From NCBI RefSeq assembly GCF_024297145.1, contig NZ_JANCTC010000006.1, positions 62,001-126,000 on the forward strand: a stretch of 64,000 bases of DNA. Reading direction: 5' to 3'. The position numbers and the translations under genes are program-made. This DNA is from Mesorhizobium sp. LMG 17147. Lineage in GTDB: Bacteria > Pseudomonadota > Alphaproteobacteria > Rhizobiales > Rhizobiaceae. Position 1 is the stretch's first letter. Each line of letters begins with the position of its first letter. Positions 51,412-59,219 of the stretch are shown piece by piece. The notes under the pieces are model-generated. The model made no database searches and was not told where the DNA came from. It saw nothing but the letters and a program-made list of their open reading frames with translations.

Positions 51412-53534
51412 CCATGGTCGACGACAACGAACTCAACAAATTGCGCGACATCGCGGCACCGGCGCCGGACGCGGACGCAAAGGCGCGTGCCCTCCAGGCC
51501 GCGCTGCGCGCCTATGACATGGAAGAAAAAACTTTACCGGCCGCCCAAGGATCGACAAGCGGGCTTCGTCTCACAGAGCGAGCACAAAGGCTCTGGAGCG
51601 AAATCATGCAAAAGAAACTCTTCGCCACGCCGGCCATCGCCGGGCTCGTTGCCCTGCCGATCGCCGGATACGCTGCCATGTACATGCTTGGGGAATCCAA
51701 ATTCAGCGGCCCCGAATTCGGCGGGGACGATAAGATCACCGAGACACTGGCCGACAAGCCGGCGGCCGTCAAACCGCCGGTCGTGGCCGAAGCAGACAAG
51801 CAGAAGAAGGCGGACGCCGACAGCGAAAGCCGTAACGCCGGCGAGGCGCTTGTGGCGCCGACATCGCCGCCGAAAGCGGAATCGACCGCAGTCGGCGGGT
51901 TGACCCAGCAGGACGTGCTCACCCGCAATGCTCCCGAACCGGCGCAGAGTGGCGAGTTTGTGCTGAATGGCGGCACCAGCACCGCGGCTCCGGCCGTCGA
52001 TGGCGGCGCGCGGGTCGGACGCATGCCTGGCACGGTTGCCGAGCCCAAGCTGATGGCACAGCAGCCTGCCGCTGCGCCGGCCGACCAGATGCTGCCGCAA
52101 GAGGAAAACCGCGATCGCATCGAGAATTTCAAGACCAATCCGGTGCATGCCGCGCTGGAAGATCCGGTCTCGACGTTCTCTATCGATGTCGACACCGCTT
52201 CCTATTCCTTCGTGCGGCGCTCGCTGAAGGAAGGTTTTATTCCGCAAGCCGATACGGTGCGCGTCGAGGAGATGGTCAACTACTTCCCCTATGACTGGAA
52301 GGGACCGGACTCCGCCTCGGCGCCGTTCAACTCGACCGTCAGCGTCATGCCGACGCCGTGGAACGAGCACACCAAGCTGATGCATGTCGCTATCAAGGGC
52401 TTCGACGTGAAGCCGGCCGAGCAGCCCAAGGCCAATCTGGTCTTCCTGATCGATGTGTCGGGCTCGATGAACGAGCAGGACAAGCTGCCGCTCCTGCAGT
52501 CGGCCTTCCGACTGCTGGTCAACAAGCTGAGACCTGACGACACCGTCTCGATCGTCACCTATGCGGGCGATGCCGGTATCGTGCTGGAGCCCACCAAGGC
52601 TTCGGAAAAGGACAAGATCCTCGCCGCCATAGACAATCTGACATCCGGCGGCTCGACGGCAGGCGAGGCCGGCATCAAGGAAGCCTACAGGCTGGCGCAG
52701 AAATCCTTCGTCAAGGACGGCATCAATCGGGTGATGCTCGCCACCGACGGTGATTTCAATGTCGGCCAGACCGACGATGACGATCTGAAGCGGCTGATCG
52801 AAAAGGAGCGCAAGACAGGCGTATTCCTGTCTGTGTTCGGCTTCGGCCGCGACAATCTGAACGATCAGATGATGCAGACCATCGCCCAGAACGGCAATGG
52901 CACCGCTGCTTATATCGATACGTTGGCGGAGGCCGAGAAGGTACTGGTCGAGGATGCCTCCTCGACACTGTTCACCATCGCCAAGGACGTGAAGATCCAG
53001 GTCGAGTTCAACCCGAACAAGATTTCGGAGTACCGGCTGATCGGCTACGAGACCCGCGCCTTGAATCGCGAGGATTTCAACAATGACCGGGTCGACGCCG
53101 GCGAGATCGGCTCAGGCCATTCGGTCACAGCGATCTACGAAATCACGCCTAAGGGCAGCGGCGGCGAACAGATTGATCAACTGCGCTATGGCCAGGCCTC
53201 GGTGAACAATGGCGGTGTTGCCAATGCCGACGAATATGCCTTCGTCAAGATCCGCTACAAGCTGCCGAACGAGGACACTTCGAAGCTGATCACCACGCCA
53301 GTAACGTCAGCCAACGAAGTGGCGTCGTTCGACCAGGCCAGCACCGACCAGCGTTTCTCCGTTGCGGTTGCTGCTTTCGGCCAGAAGCTGCGCGACGAGG
53401 ATGCGACCGCGAAGTTCGGCTACGACAAGATCATGCAGATTGCCACCGCCGCCAGAGGAGCCGACCCGTTTGGATACCGGTCCGAGTTCCTCTCGCTTGT
53501 GCGCCTTGCCTCGGCGCTCGGGGGTAACCGGTAG
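51408..53534 (+). CDS. Membrane-anchored VWA protein with DUF3520 (YfbK-like)
   Basis: A 708-residue protein. A charged cytoplasmic N-terminus of about 70 residues is followed by one membrane helix (LFATPAIAGLVALPIAGYAA), a Pro/Ala-rich linker, a VWA N-terminal domain (DPVSTFSIDVDTASYSFVRR), a VWA domain with MIDAS (VFLIDVSGSMNEQDKL) and a C-terminal DUF3520. The short N-terminal part in front of the helix, coupled to an ECF sigma gene, is in the position of a zinc-less anti-sigma domain. The start is GTG 51408 or ATG 51414. A terminator follows at 53607. Confidence 0.88.
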   Translation: MTMVDDNELNKLRDIAAPAPDADAKARALQAALRAYDMEEKTLPAAQGSTSGLRLTERAQRLWSEIMQKKLFATPAIAGLVALPIAGYAAMYMLGESKFSGPEFGGDDKITETLADKPAAVKPPVVAEADKQKKADADSESRNAGEALVAPTSPPKAESTAVGGLTQQDVLTRNAPEPAQSGEFVLNGGTSTAAPAVDGGARVGRMPGTVAEPKLMAQQPAAAPADQMLPQEENRDRIENFKTNPVHAALEDPVSTFSIDVDTASYSFVRRSLKEGFIPQADTVRVEEMVNYFPYDWKGPDSASAPFNSTVSVMPTPWNEHTKLMHVAIKGFDVKPAEQPKANLVFLIDVSGSMNEQDKLPLLQSAFRLLVNKLRPDDTVSIVTYAGDAGIVLEPTKASEKDKILAAIDNLTSGGSTAGEAGIKEAYRLAQKSFVKDGINRVMLATDGDFNVGQTDDDDLKRLIEKERKTGVFLSVFGFGRDNLNDQMMQTIAQNGNGTAAYIDTLAEAEKVLVEDASSTLFTIAKDVKIQVEFNPNKISEYRLIGYETRALNREDFNNDRVDAGEIGSGHSVTAIYEITPKGSGGEQIDQLRYGQASVNNGGVANADEYAFVKIRYKLPNEDTSKLITTPVTSANEVASFDQASTDQRFSVAVAAFGQKLRDEDATAKFGYDKIMQIATAARGADPFGYRSEFLSLVRLASALGGNR

Positions 53535-53606
53535 TGGCAATGACGGCCGGTTTCCTTCAGATGGGATCGTTCTGATAGGGGGAGCCGGCCTACGGGCGGG
53601 TGAGGC

Positions 53607-53640
53607 AGGCCGGCGAGGGAAACCTTGCCGGCCTTTTTTC
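53607..53640 (+). terminator. Rho-independent terminator
   Basis: The 8-bp stem AGGCCGGC/GCCGGCCT (53607-53614 and 53627-53634) is followed by TTTTTT. It ends the sigma/VWA operon. Confidence 0.9.
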
Positions 53641-53683
53641 GCCGCCGCACTGCTTCGCGCGGACCATGTCGCAGACGAAAGCG

Positions 53684-54700
53684 TCAGGCGCGTCCGCGGC
53701 GCCGCTCGCGGCGGGCTTCGCTGGTCTCGGCGACGTTGACCGTAGCCTGCTTGTTGCGCATCGGGCCGATGCGTTCGACGATCTGCTCGACGGTCGGGCG
53801 ATCCGACTTGGTGTGCGCATCGAGCGCCTTGCGCATGGCGGCAAGGTGCTGGAACGAGGTACCGCAGCAGCCGCCGACGATCTTGGCGCCGGCATCGACG
53901 GCGAGGCGCACATAATCGGCCATCAGCTCGGGCGTGCCCGAATAGTAGATCTCGGCACCGCGAAATTCGGGAATGCCGCAATTGCCCTTAACGATCACCG
54001 TTGCTTCCGGCTTCGCCTCAGTCATGTCGAGCAGCGAGGCGAGAATGTCGGAGGCGCCGACGCCGCAATTGGCGCCGACAGCGAGCGGCGTCTGCGACAG
54101 GCCATCGACGACGCCGTGAATGTCCTTTGGCAGCAACCCCATCATGGTACGCCCGGCGGTGTCGAAGGAACCGGTATAGGTATACGGCAGGCCGACGCGG
54201 ATGGCGGCTTCGGCGGCGGCGCGGATCTCGTCGGGCGCCGACATGGTCTCGATCCAGGCGACTTCGGCGCCGCCGGCCTTCAGGCCTTCGATCTGTTCGG
54301 CAAAGGCCTCGACCGCCTCATCATAGGTCATGGCGCCGAGCGGTACCAGCAACTCGCCGGTCGGGCCGACCGAGCCGGCCACGATCACCTTGCGGCCGGC
54401 CTTTTTTGCAACGGCGCTTGCGATCTCGGCGGCGCGCTTGTTCAGCGCATAGACCCGGTCCTGCGCATGGTGCAGCTTGAGCCGATGGCGGGTGCCGCCA
54501 AAAGAGTTGGTCAGGATGATGTCGGCGCCGGCATCGACAAAGTTCTGGTGCAGGCTGGTGATGGTGTCGGGAGCGGTCTCGTTCAAGAGCTCGGGAGCCT
54601 CGCCGGCCTCAAGGCCCATGGCGAACAGATTGGTGCCGGTGGCGCCATCGGCGAGCAGGACGCCCTTTTCGGCAAGCAGCGCGTCGATCGGATTGGTCAT
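53684..54700 (-). CDS. bmt: Betaine-homocysteine S-methyltransferase-like protein
   Basis: A 338-residue homocysteine methyltransferase of the bacterial betaine type. Zinc ligands are Cys212 in GANCG and Cys278/Cys279 in GGCCG; LLADGATGTNLFAMGLEAGE is the family N-terminus. It would make methionine and dimethylglycine from betaine and homocysteine, giving substrate to the DMGDH-like enzymes. It has its own upstream palindrome (54738-54759). The last 17 residues are Arg-rich (SEARRERRRGRA), as in three other proteins of the methyl-transfer module. It is clearly different from the MmuM-like gene at 12540. Confidence 0.88.
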   Translation of the reverse strand: MTNPIDALLAEKGVLLADGATGTNLFAMGLEAGEAPELLNETAPDTITSLHQNFVDAGADIILTNSFGGTRHRLKLHHAQDRVYALNKRAAEIASAVAKKAGRKVIVAGSVGPTGELLVPLGAMTYDEAVEAFAEQIEGLKAGGAEVAWIETMSAPDEIRAAAEAAIRVGLPYTYTGSFDTAGRTMMGLLPKDIHGVVDGLSQTPLAVGANCGVGASDILASLLDMTEAKPEATVIVKGNCGIPEFRGAEIYYSGTPELMADYVRLAVDAGAKIVGGCCGTSFQHLAAMRKALDAHTKSDRPTVEQIVERIGPMRNKQATVNVAETSEARRERRRGRA

Positions 54701-54737
54701 TGTGGAATACGCCTTCCCGGAGAATTATTGAGATAAC

Positions 54738-54759
54738 GATATAAAGAATTCTTTATGTG
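54738..54759. promoter_or_regulatory. Second copy of the ATATAAAGA palindrome, upstream of bmt
   Basis: GATATAAAGA, a 2-bp centre, then TCTTTATGTG: the left arm is identical to the site at 40251-40272 and the right arm differs by three bases at its end. The match extends outward through GATAAC. It sits 37 bp before the bmt ATG. Confidence 0.7.
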
Positions 54760-54788
54760 ACGTCAATGTCGGCGCGGGAAACAACCGG

Positions 54789-55733
54789 TCAAAATCGCAT
54801 CTCCGCCAGCTTTCGTGTGAAGCTGGCCGCCTCATGCGCGTTGACGTCCGCGGCACGGATCAGATTGTCGAAATGGCTGGTCAGGATGCGGATCGGCTGC
54901 GTGGCGTTCAGCACCAGATACATGTCGCCGACGTAAATGGCAGCGCGATAAGGTCCGAAGATCGTGTAGGGGATCGAATAGCGCATCCGCCCGTCATAGA
55001 GAAACAGGCGGAAGGTGGGATAGAGGTCGTCGAGCAGTGTCGCCATGTGCAGGAGTTGCTGGTGGCGGTCGGCTTCCGGAAAGCGGTCCCACACGCCCAG
55101 CCCGCGCGCGAAGATCTCCAGCGTGTGGCGCGGCATACAGACTTCCATGTCGGTTTCCGGCCGTCGGTTGTAGTCGATGCGGTACTGCGTTTCGCCGGCC
55201 TGTGCCTCGCGGCTCTTGTTGGCGATGACGGCTTCGTAGTCGACAAGCGCCTCGGTGCGCAGAAGATCGGGAATGCCGGCCGGCACGTAGCGGATTTTCG
55301 TTCCCGCCGCCTCGGCATGCCAGCGAGCCAGCAGCGTGCGGTCGAAGCCGTCCGGCGCCTCCTCGATCTCAAGGCTCTCGCGGATTTCACCGGTGACGCC
55401 CTCGTCGTGGCTGAGGCCGAGCAGCCAGTCGAGCGAGACTTTGAATTCGGCGGCGATGTTGAGCAGCGTTTCAGCACGGGGAAGGCGGGTCGAGCCGCCG
55501 GAGAGCAGCTGCGACAGTGCCGAACGGTCGATGCCAACCGCACCGGCGAACGCTGATTGGTTCAAATCGGACCTTGTCAAGAGCATTTTCAGGCGCTCGC
55601 GAAAGATCGTCGACAGGTCGCGCTTGTCCAAATCGCCGTCCCACTCGATAGGAGGACAAATTTGCGCTGAAACCTGCGAATGCGGAGCTTCAGGCGTAAA
55701 TGAATCCGGTTCCTTGTTTACAATGCATAACAT
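54789..55733 (-). CDS. XRE-family transcriptional regulator
   Basis: A 314-residue regulator with an XRE HTH at about 44-105 (FRERLKMLLTRSDLNQSAFA, GIDRSALSQLLSGG, LLNIAAEFKVSLDWLLGLS). The long C-terminal part (about 130-314) has no name I can give; its aromatic and basic content (RYSIPYTIFGPYRAAIYVG) suggests ligand binding. It stands upstream of bmt and divergent from the second desaturase gene, and may control either. A longer non-conserved N-terminus of about 40 residues precedes the HTH. Confidence 0.85.
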   Translation of the reverse strand: MLCIVNKEPDSFTPEAPHSQVSAQICPPIEWDGDLDKRDLSTIFRERLKMLLTRSDLNQSAFAGAVGIDRSALSQLLSGGSTRLPRAETLLNIAAEFKVSLDWLLGLSHDEGVTGEIRESLEIEEAPDGFDRTLLARWHAEAAGTKIRYVPAGIPDLLRTEALVDYEAVIANKSREAQAGETQYRIDYNRRPETDMEVCMPRHTLEIFARGLGVWDRFPEADRHQQLLHMATLLDDLYPTFRLFLYDGRMRYSIPYTIFGPYRAAIYVGDMYLVLNATQPIRILTSHFDNLIRAADVNAHEAASFTRKLAEMRF

Positions 55734-55848
55734 ATGCAGCTGAAAATGCGCAATCGCAACAGTTTGTGCGCTTTATCGCGTTGCCCCGATGCAACGCTCC
55801 TGACACAATGCTGTCAGGAATCAAACGGGTTCCGGCGACTGGAAGGCA

Positions 55849-56871
55849 GTGGTCGATAGCATGACGAGCATGGGCAACAGGCGACATGGCGCGGCGACCA
55901 TCGAATGGCCGACGGTGTTTCTCGCACTTTTCTGCTACGGCGGCTGGCTCGCTGCCGGCTTTCTGCTCTGGCCATCCTACCCGCTGCTGGCGCTCGTCTT
56001 TCTGACCCTGATTGCGACGCTGCAATCCTCGCTGATGCACGAGGTCCTGCACGGCCACCCAACCCGGAACGCGCGGCTCAACGAAGCGTTTGTGTTCCTG
56101 CCGATTGGCCTTGTCTGGCCGTTTCGCCGGTTCAAGACCATTCACCTGCGCCACCATGCAGACGAGCGCCTGACCGATCCGCTTGACGATCCCGAAAGCT
56201 ATTACAAGGCGCTCTGGCAGCACGAGGAGCTGCCGTCGGCGATGAAATTCCTGCTGAAGATCAACAACACAATGCTCGGCCGTTTCGTGCTGGGCCCGTG
56301 GCTGTCCTGCATAGGGTTCTTCATCGGCGACGCCAGGCAGGTTGCCGCGGGCGACAAGGTCGTCCGCAAGGCCTGGCTGCTGCACGCTATCGGCCTCGCC
56401 ATCGTGCTGCCCATCGTGCAGTTCGGCTTCGGCATGCCGTTGTGGCTTTACGTTCTGGTGCCTGTATGGCTGGGACAATCGCTGATTTCGATCCGCACCT
56501 ACGCCGAGCACCAATGGTCGGAACATCCGGAAGGCCGCACGATCATCGTCGAGCGCTCGCCGCTGTCCTTCCTGTTCCTCAACAACAATCTGCATTTCGT
56601 CCATCATAAGAGCCCGACGGTGGCCTGGTACAGGCTGCCGAAGCTGTTTCGCGACCGCCGCGACGAGTGGCTGCGGATGAACAATGGCTACGCCTATCCG
56701 AACTATTTCGCGTTGCTCAAGGCCTATGCCTTCAAGGCGAAGGAGCCGGTCGTCCATCCCGTGCTGCGGCGCATGCCGGAGCCGGGACGCGCATTCAAGC
56801 CGCGTGTCAGGGCACGCAGCCTCAATGGGCTTGGCAGCGCACCGGTACCCGCCGAGCCGCCGAAAGAGTGA
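55849..56871 (+). CDS. Fatty-acid-desaturase-family membrane di-iron enzyme (2)
   Basis: A 340-residue multi-pass protein with His boxes HEVLHGH, HLRHH and HFVHH. Hydrophobic segments lie around 17-50, 150-170 and 185-215. GTG 55849 follows GGAAGG at the right distance; ATG 55861 is an alternative. It differs from the desaturase at 42556 in all boxes, so the two are not recent duplicates. The substrate is unknown. Confidence 0.85.
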   Translation: MVDSMTSMGNRRHGAATIEWPTVFLALFCYGGWLAAGFLLWPSYPLLALVFLTLIATLQSSLMHEVLHGHPTRNARLNEAFVFLPIGLVWPFRRFKTIHLRHHADERLTDPLDDPESYYKALWQHEELPSAMKFLLKINNTMLGRFVLGPWLSCIGFFIGDARQVAAGDKVVRKAWLLHAIGLAIVLPIVQFGFGMPLWLYVLVPVWLGQSLISIRTYAEHQWSEHPEGRTIIVERSPLSFLFLNNNLHFVHHKSPTVAWYRLPKLFRDRRDEWLRMNNGYAYPNYFALLKAYAFKAKEPVVHPVLRRMPEPGRAFKPRVRARSLNGLGSAPVPAEPPKE

Positions 56872-56955
56872 TTCTTGCGTTGTTGCAGGCGGTTCCGCGC
56901 GGACGACGCTTTCCTGAACTTGTCAATTTCCCCGCATAACGGTCAAATCCCCGAC

Positions 56956-57756
56956 ATGAGCGAATTCATTGCGGCTTTGCCGATGTATGACTGGCCGGAA
57001 GCGCGGGACGAGGTCGACGCGCAATGGGCGCGGTTGCGCGACACCTTCAGACAAAGAGGCATCGATGCGCCGGAGACGATCATCCGCCGCAATGGCGATT
57101 TGCCTCCAGTGCCTGGCGGTATCCGAGACGATCAGGGAAAACCCGTCGCGCCAGATCCGGCGACATTGCCGCCGGACGAGCTGGATTTTCACCGGCTCTG
57201 GCTGCACCCGGCGCTGCTCCTTGCGCAAACCTGTTGGGGACCGATGGAACTCGGCCTGTCGCAACGTGTCCAGCTCGTCGGTCAGCCGCGTTACGACGCC
57301 TTCGAGGGTGGACAGGGCGAACTCTATTCGAGCGCTATCATCATGAGAGCGGGCGAGGCACCGCAGGCAAGGTCGCCGGCCGACGGCGGTGCCGTCATTC
57401 CGCTCGATCTGCTGCGCGGCCAGCGTTTCACCTTTAACAGCTTGGATTCCATGTCGGGCATCATCGCGCCAACTCGCGACCTGCAAGCATTGGGCGAGAG
57501 TCTGGACATCTTTTCCGCGTTGAGCGAAAGCTGTGGGCACCGTGCTTCGATCGTTGCTGTTGCCGAGGGCAGGGCCGACGTCGCGGCGATCGACTGCGAG
57601 AGTTGGGCGCTGGCGCAACGTTTCGAGCCTGCGGCGCACAAGGTGACGGTCGTCGGCTGGACAAGGCGTCGCAAAGGCTTGCCGTTCATCACGGCCAAGA
57701 CAACGCCGGAAACGATCGTTACCACGATGCGCGAGGCGATCGCAGCGCTCACATAA
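56956..57756 (+). CDS. PhnD-like substrate-binding-fold protein without signal peptide
   Basis: A 266-residue protein of the phosphonate/phosphite-binding (PhnD) fold: SEFIAALPMYDWPEARDEVD at the start, then ELYSSAIIMRAGE and GRADVAAIDCESWAL. No signal peptide is visible from ATG 56956, so it may act in the cytoplasm or belong to a group of PhnD-like enzymes or sensors. It follows the desaturase by 84 bp and may share its transcript. Confidence 0.78.
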   Translation: MSEFIAALPMYDWPEARDEVDAQWARLRDTFRQRGIDAPETIIRRNGDLPPVPGGIRDDQGKPVAPDPATLPPDELDFHRLWLHPALLLAQTCWGPMELGLSQRVQLVGQPRYDAFEGGQGELYSSAIIMRAGEAPQARSPADGGAVIPLDLLRGQRFTFNSLDSMSGIIAPTRDLQALGESLDIFSALSESCGHRASIVAVAEGRADVAAIDCESWALAQRFEPAAHKVTVVGWTRRRKGLPFITAKTTPETIVTTMREAIAALT

Positions 57757-57804
57757 CCGCGTCGCGTTCGGTCGGCCTCATGCGAGCACTTTAGATTCCT
57801 GTTT

Positions 57805-57878
57805 ATGCATGTCGTTATCGCAAAACTGCTGCCCACCCTCGGGTCAAGCCCGAGGGCATGCTTTTACGCGACATGCAT
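57805..57878. repeat. Palindromic repeat (ATGCATGTCG family) with nested hairpin
   Basis: Outer arms ATGCATGTCG and CGACATGCAT match the element at 15914-15962. A second palindrome (CCCTCGGG and CCCGAGGG) is nested inside. It ends at the stop codon of the DddP-like gene and may serve as its terminator structure. Confidence 0.8.
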
Positions 57879-59194
57879 TAGCAGCCGCCAAGCAGCCGAT
57901 TGTCGAGCGGGTAGGTCGAAAGCTTCTCGTTGCCGGACTCGGTGATCAGTATCTGTTCCTCGATCTTGACGCCTTCGTAGCCGCCAAGTCGACCGATATA
58001 GCTCTCGACGCACAGCACCATGCCAGGTTCGAGCACCCCGTCGGGTGTGTCGTCGGTCCAGTCGCTAGCATGCGGCAAGGTCGGGTATTCGTCGGCAAGA
58101 CCGACGCCGTGATAGAGCACCCCGTAACGGGCGGGGAAGCAGTCCCCCGGCGGCACTGACGAGCGCTCGACGAGGTCGCGGAACGATACGCCCGGCCGCA
58201 TCAGCTCCGTGTTGTGGGCGATCTGGTCGGCGGCGATTCGGAACAGGTCGCGCTGCTCCTGCGAGGGCGGCGCGTCACCGCAAAGCCAAGTGCGCGAAAG
58301 GTCGGCGCAGAAGCCGTAAGGACCGATCAGGTCGGTGTCGAAAGCGACGAGCTCGCCGGCCTCGATCGTCCGCGACGAACACTCCTGAAACCATGGATTG
58401 GTGCGCGGACCTGACGACAGGAGCCGGGTTTCGATCCATTCGCCGCCGCGCGCGATGTTGCCGCGATGGAGTTCGGCCCATAATTCGTTCTCGGAGATGC
58501 CAGGCCTCAGCGCCTGCTCCATCTCGCCCATCGCCGCCTCGCAAGCGACGATCGCCCGGCGCATGGCAAGGATCTCGTCGGGCGATTTGATCAGCCGCGC
58601 ATTTTCCATCACCGCCTCGCCATTGCCGGTCGAGATGCCGAGACGGGCGAGTTCTTCGATGCCCTCGGGATTGATGTGGTCGACGGCGATGCGGCGATTG
58701 CCGCCGCCATGTTCCAATACCAGCTCGGCGATGCCGGCTGCCCAGCGGCGGACTTTTTGACCGGTCAGCTCGCCGCTGTAGAGGTAAGCCCACGACACCG
58801 CCGGCCGCACCTCGTCGACGACGCCGGAATGATCGGAAAGGTGCTTGCAGGAGAAATAGTCGAACAGCACCACCGGCCCATCGGTGGCGACGAAACAATG
58901 CCTGGTCCGATTGTGTGCGACCCAGAGCTGCATGTTGGTCGCATCCGTCGCGTAGCGAATGTTGACCGGATCGTAGAGCAAGGCTCCCGCATAGTCGCGG
59001 CGCTTCAGCTCGGCGCGGATGCGCTCGAGCCGGTATCGGCGCATGGCGGGCAGGTCAGGAGCAGCAATTCCCGCCGCCTGCCATTCGGTTTCCGCCAGCG
59101 CTCCATAGCCCAGCGCATGCTGGTTGAGTTCAGCGGCCTTCAGCCGCGATTTTTTGCGCAGCACATCGTTCGAGCCGTCCGGCTCGAACGGCAT
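57878..59194 (-). CDS. dddP: M24-family enzyme, DddP-type DMSP lyase candidate
   Basis: A 438-residue creatinase-fold protein. Blocks TDATNMQLW, EHGGGNRRIAVD and GGEWIETRLLSSGPRTNPWF are strongly like DddP. Metal-binding residues are Asp286, Asp288, Asp298, His362, Glu397 and Glu412. These lie at a constant offset of nine from the iron ligands I recall for Ruegeria lacuscaerulensis DddP (295, 297, 307, 371, 406, 421). Tyr357 and Asp368 match the recalled catalytic Tyr366 and Asp377. DddP cleaves dimethylsulfoniopropionate to acrylate and DMS. ATG 59194 was chosen over 59239. It may instead act on a related onium compound. Confidence 0.75.
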   Translation of the reverse strand: MPFEPDGSNDVLRKKSRLKAAELNQHALGYGALAETEWQAAGIAAPDLPAMRRYRLERIRAELKRRDYAGALLYDPVNIRYATDATNMQLWVAHNRTRHCFVATDGPVVLFDYFSCKHLSDHSGVVDEVRPAVSWAYLYSGELTGQKVRRWAAGIAELVLEHGGGNRRIAVDHINPEGIEELARLGISTGNGEAVMENARLIKSPDEILAMRRAIVACEAAMGEMEQALRPGISENELWAELHRGNIARGGEWIETRLLSSGPRTNPWFQECSSRTIEAGELVAFDTDLIGPYGFCADLSRTWLCGDAPPSQEQRDLFRIAADQIAHNTELMRPGVSFRDLVERSSVPPGDCFPARYGVLYHGVGLADEYPTLPHASDWTDDTPDGVLEPGMVLCVESYIGRLGGYEGVKIEEQILITESGNEKLSTYPLDNRLLGGC

Positions 59195-59219
59195 GATCTT
59201 GCGGTGATGACGGGGCCGG

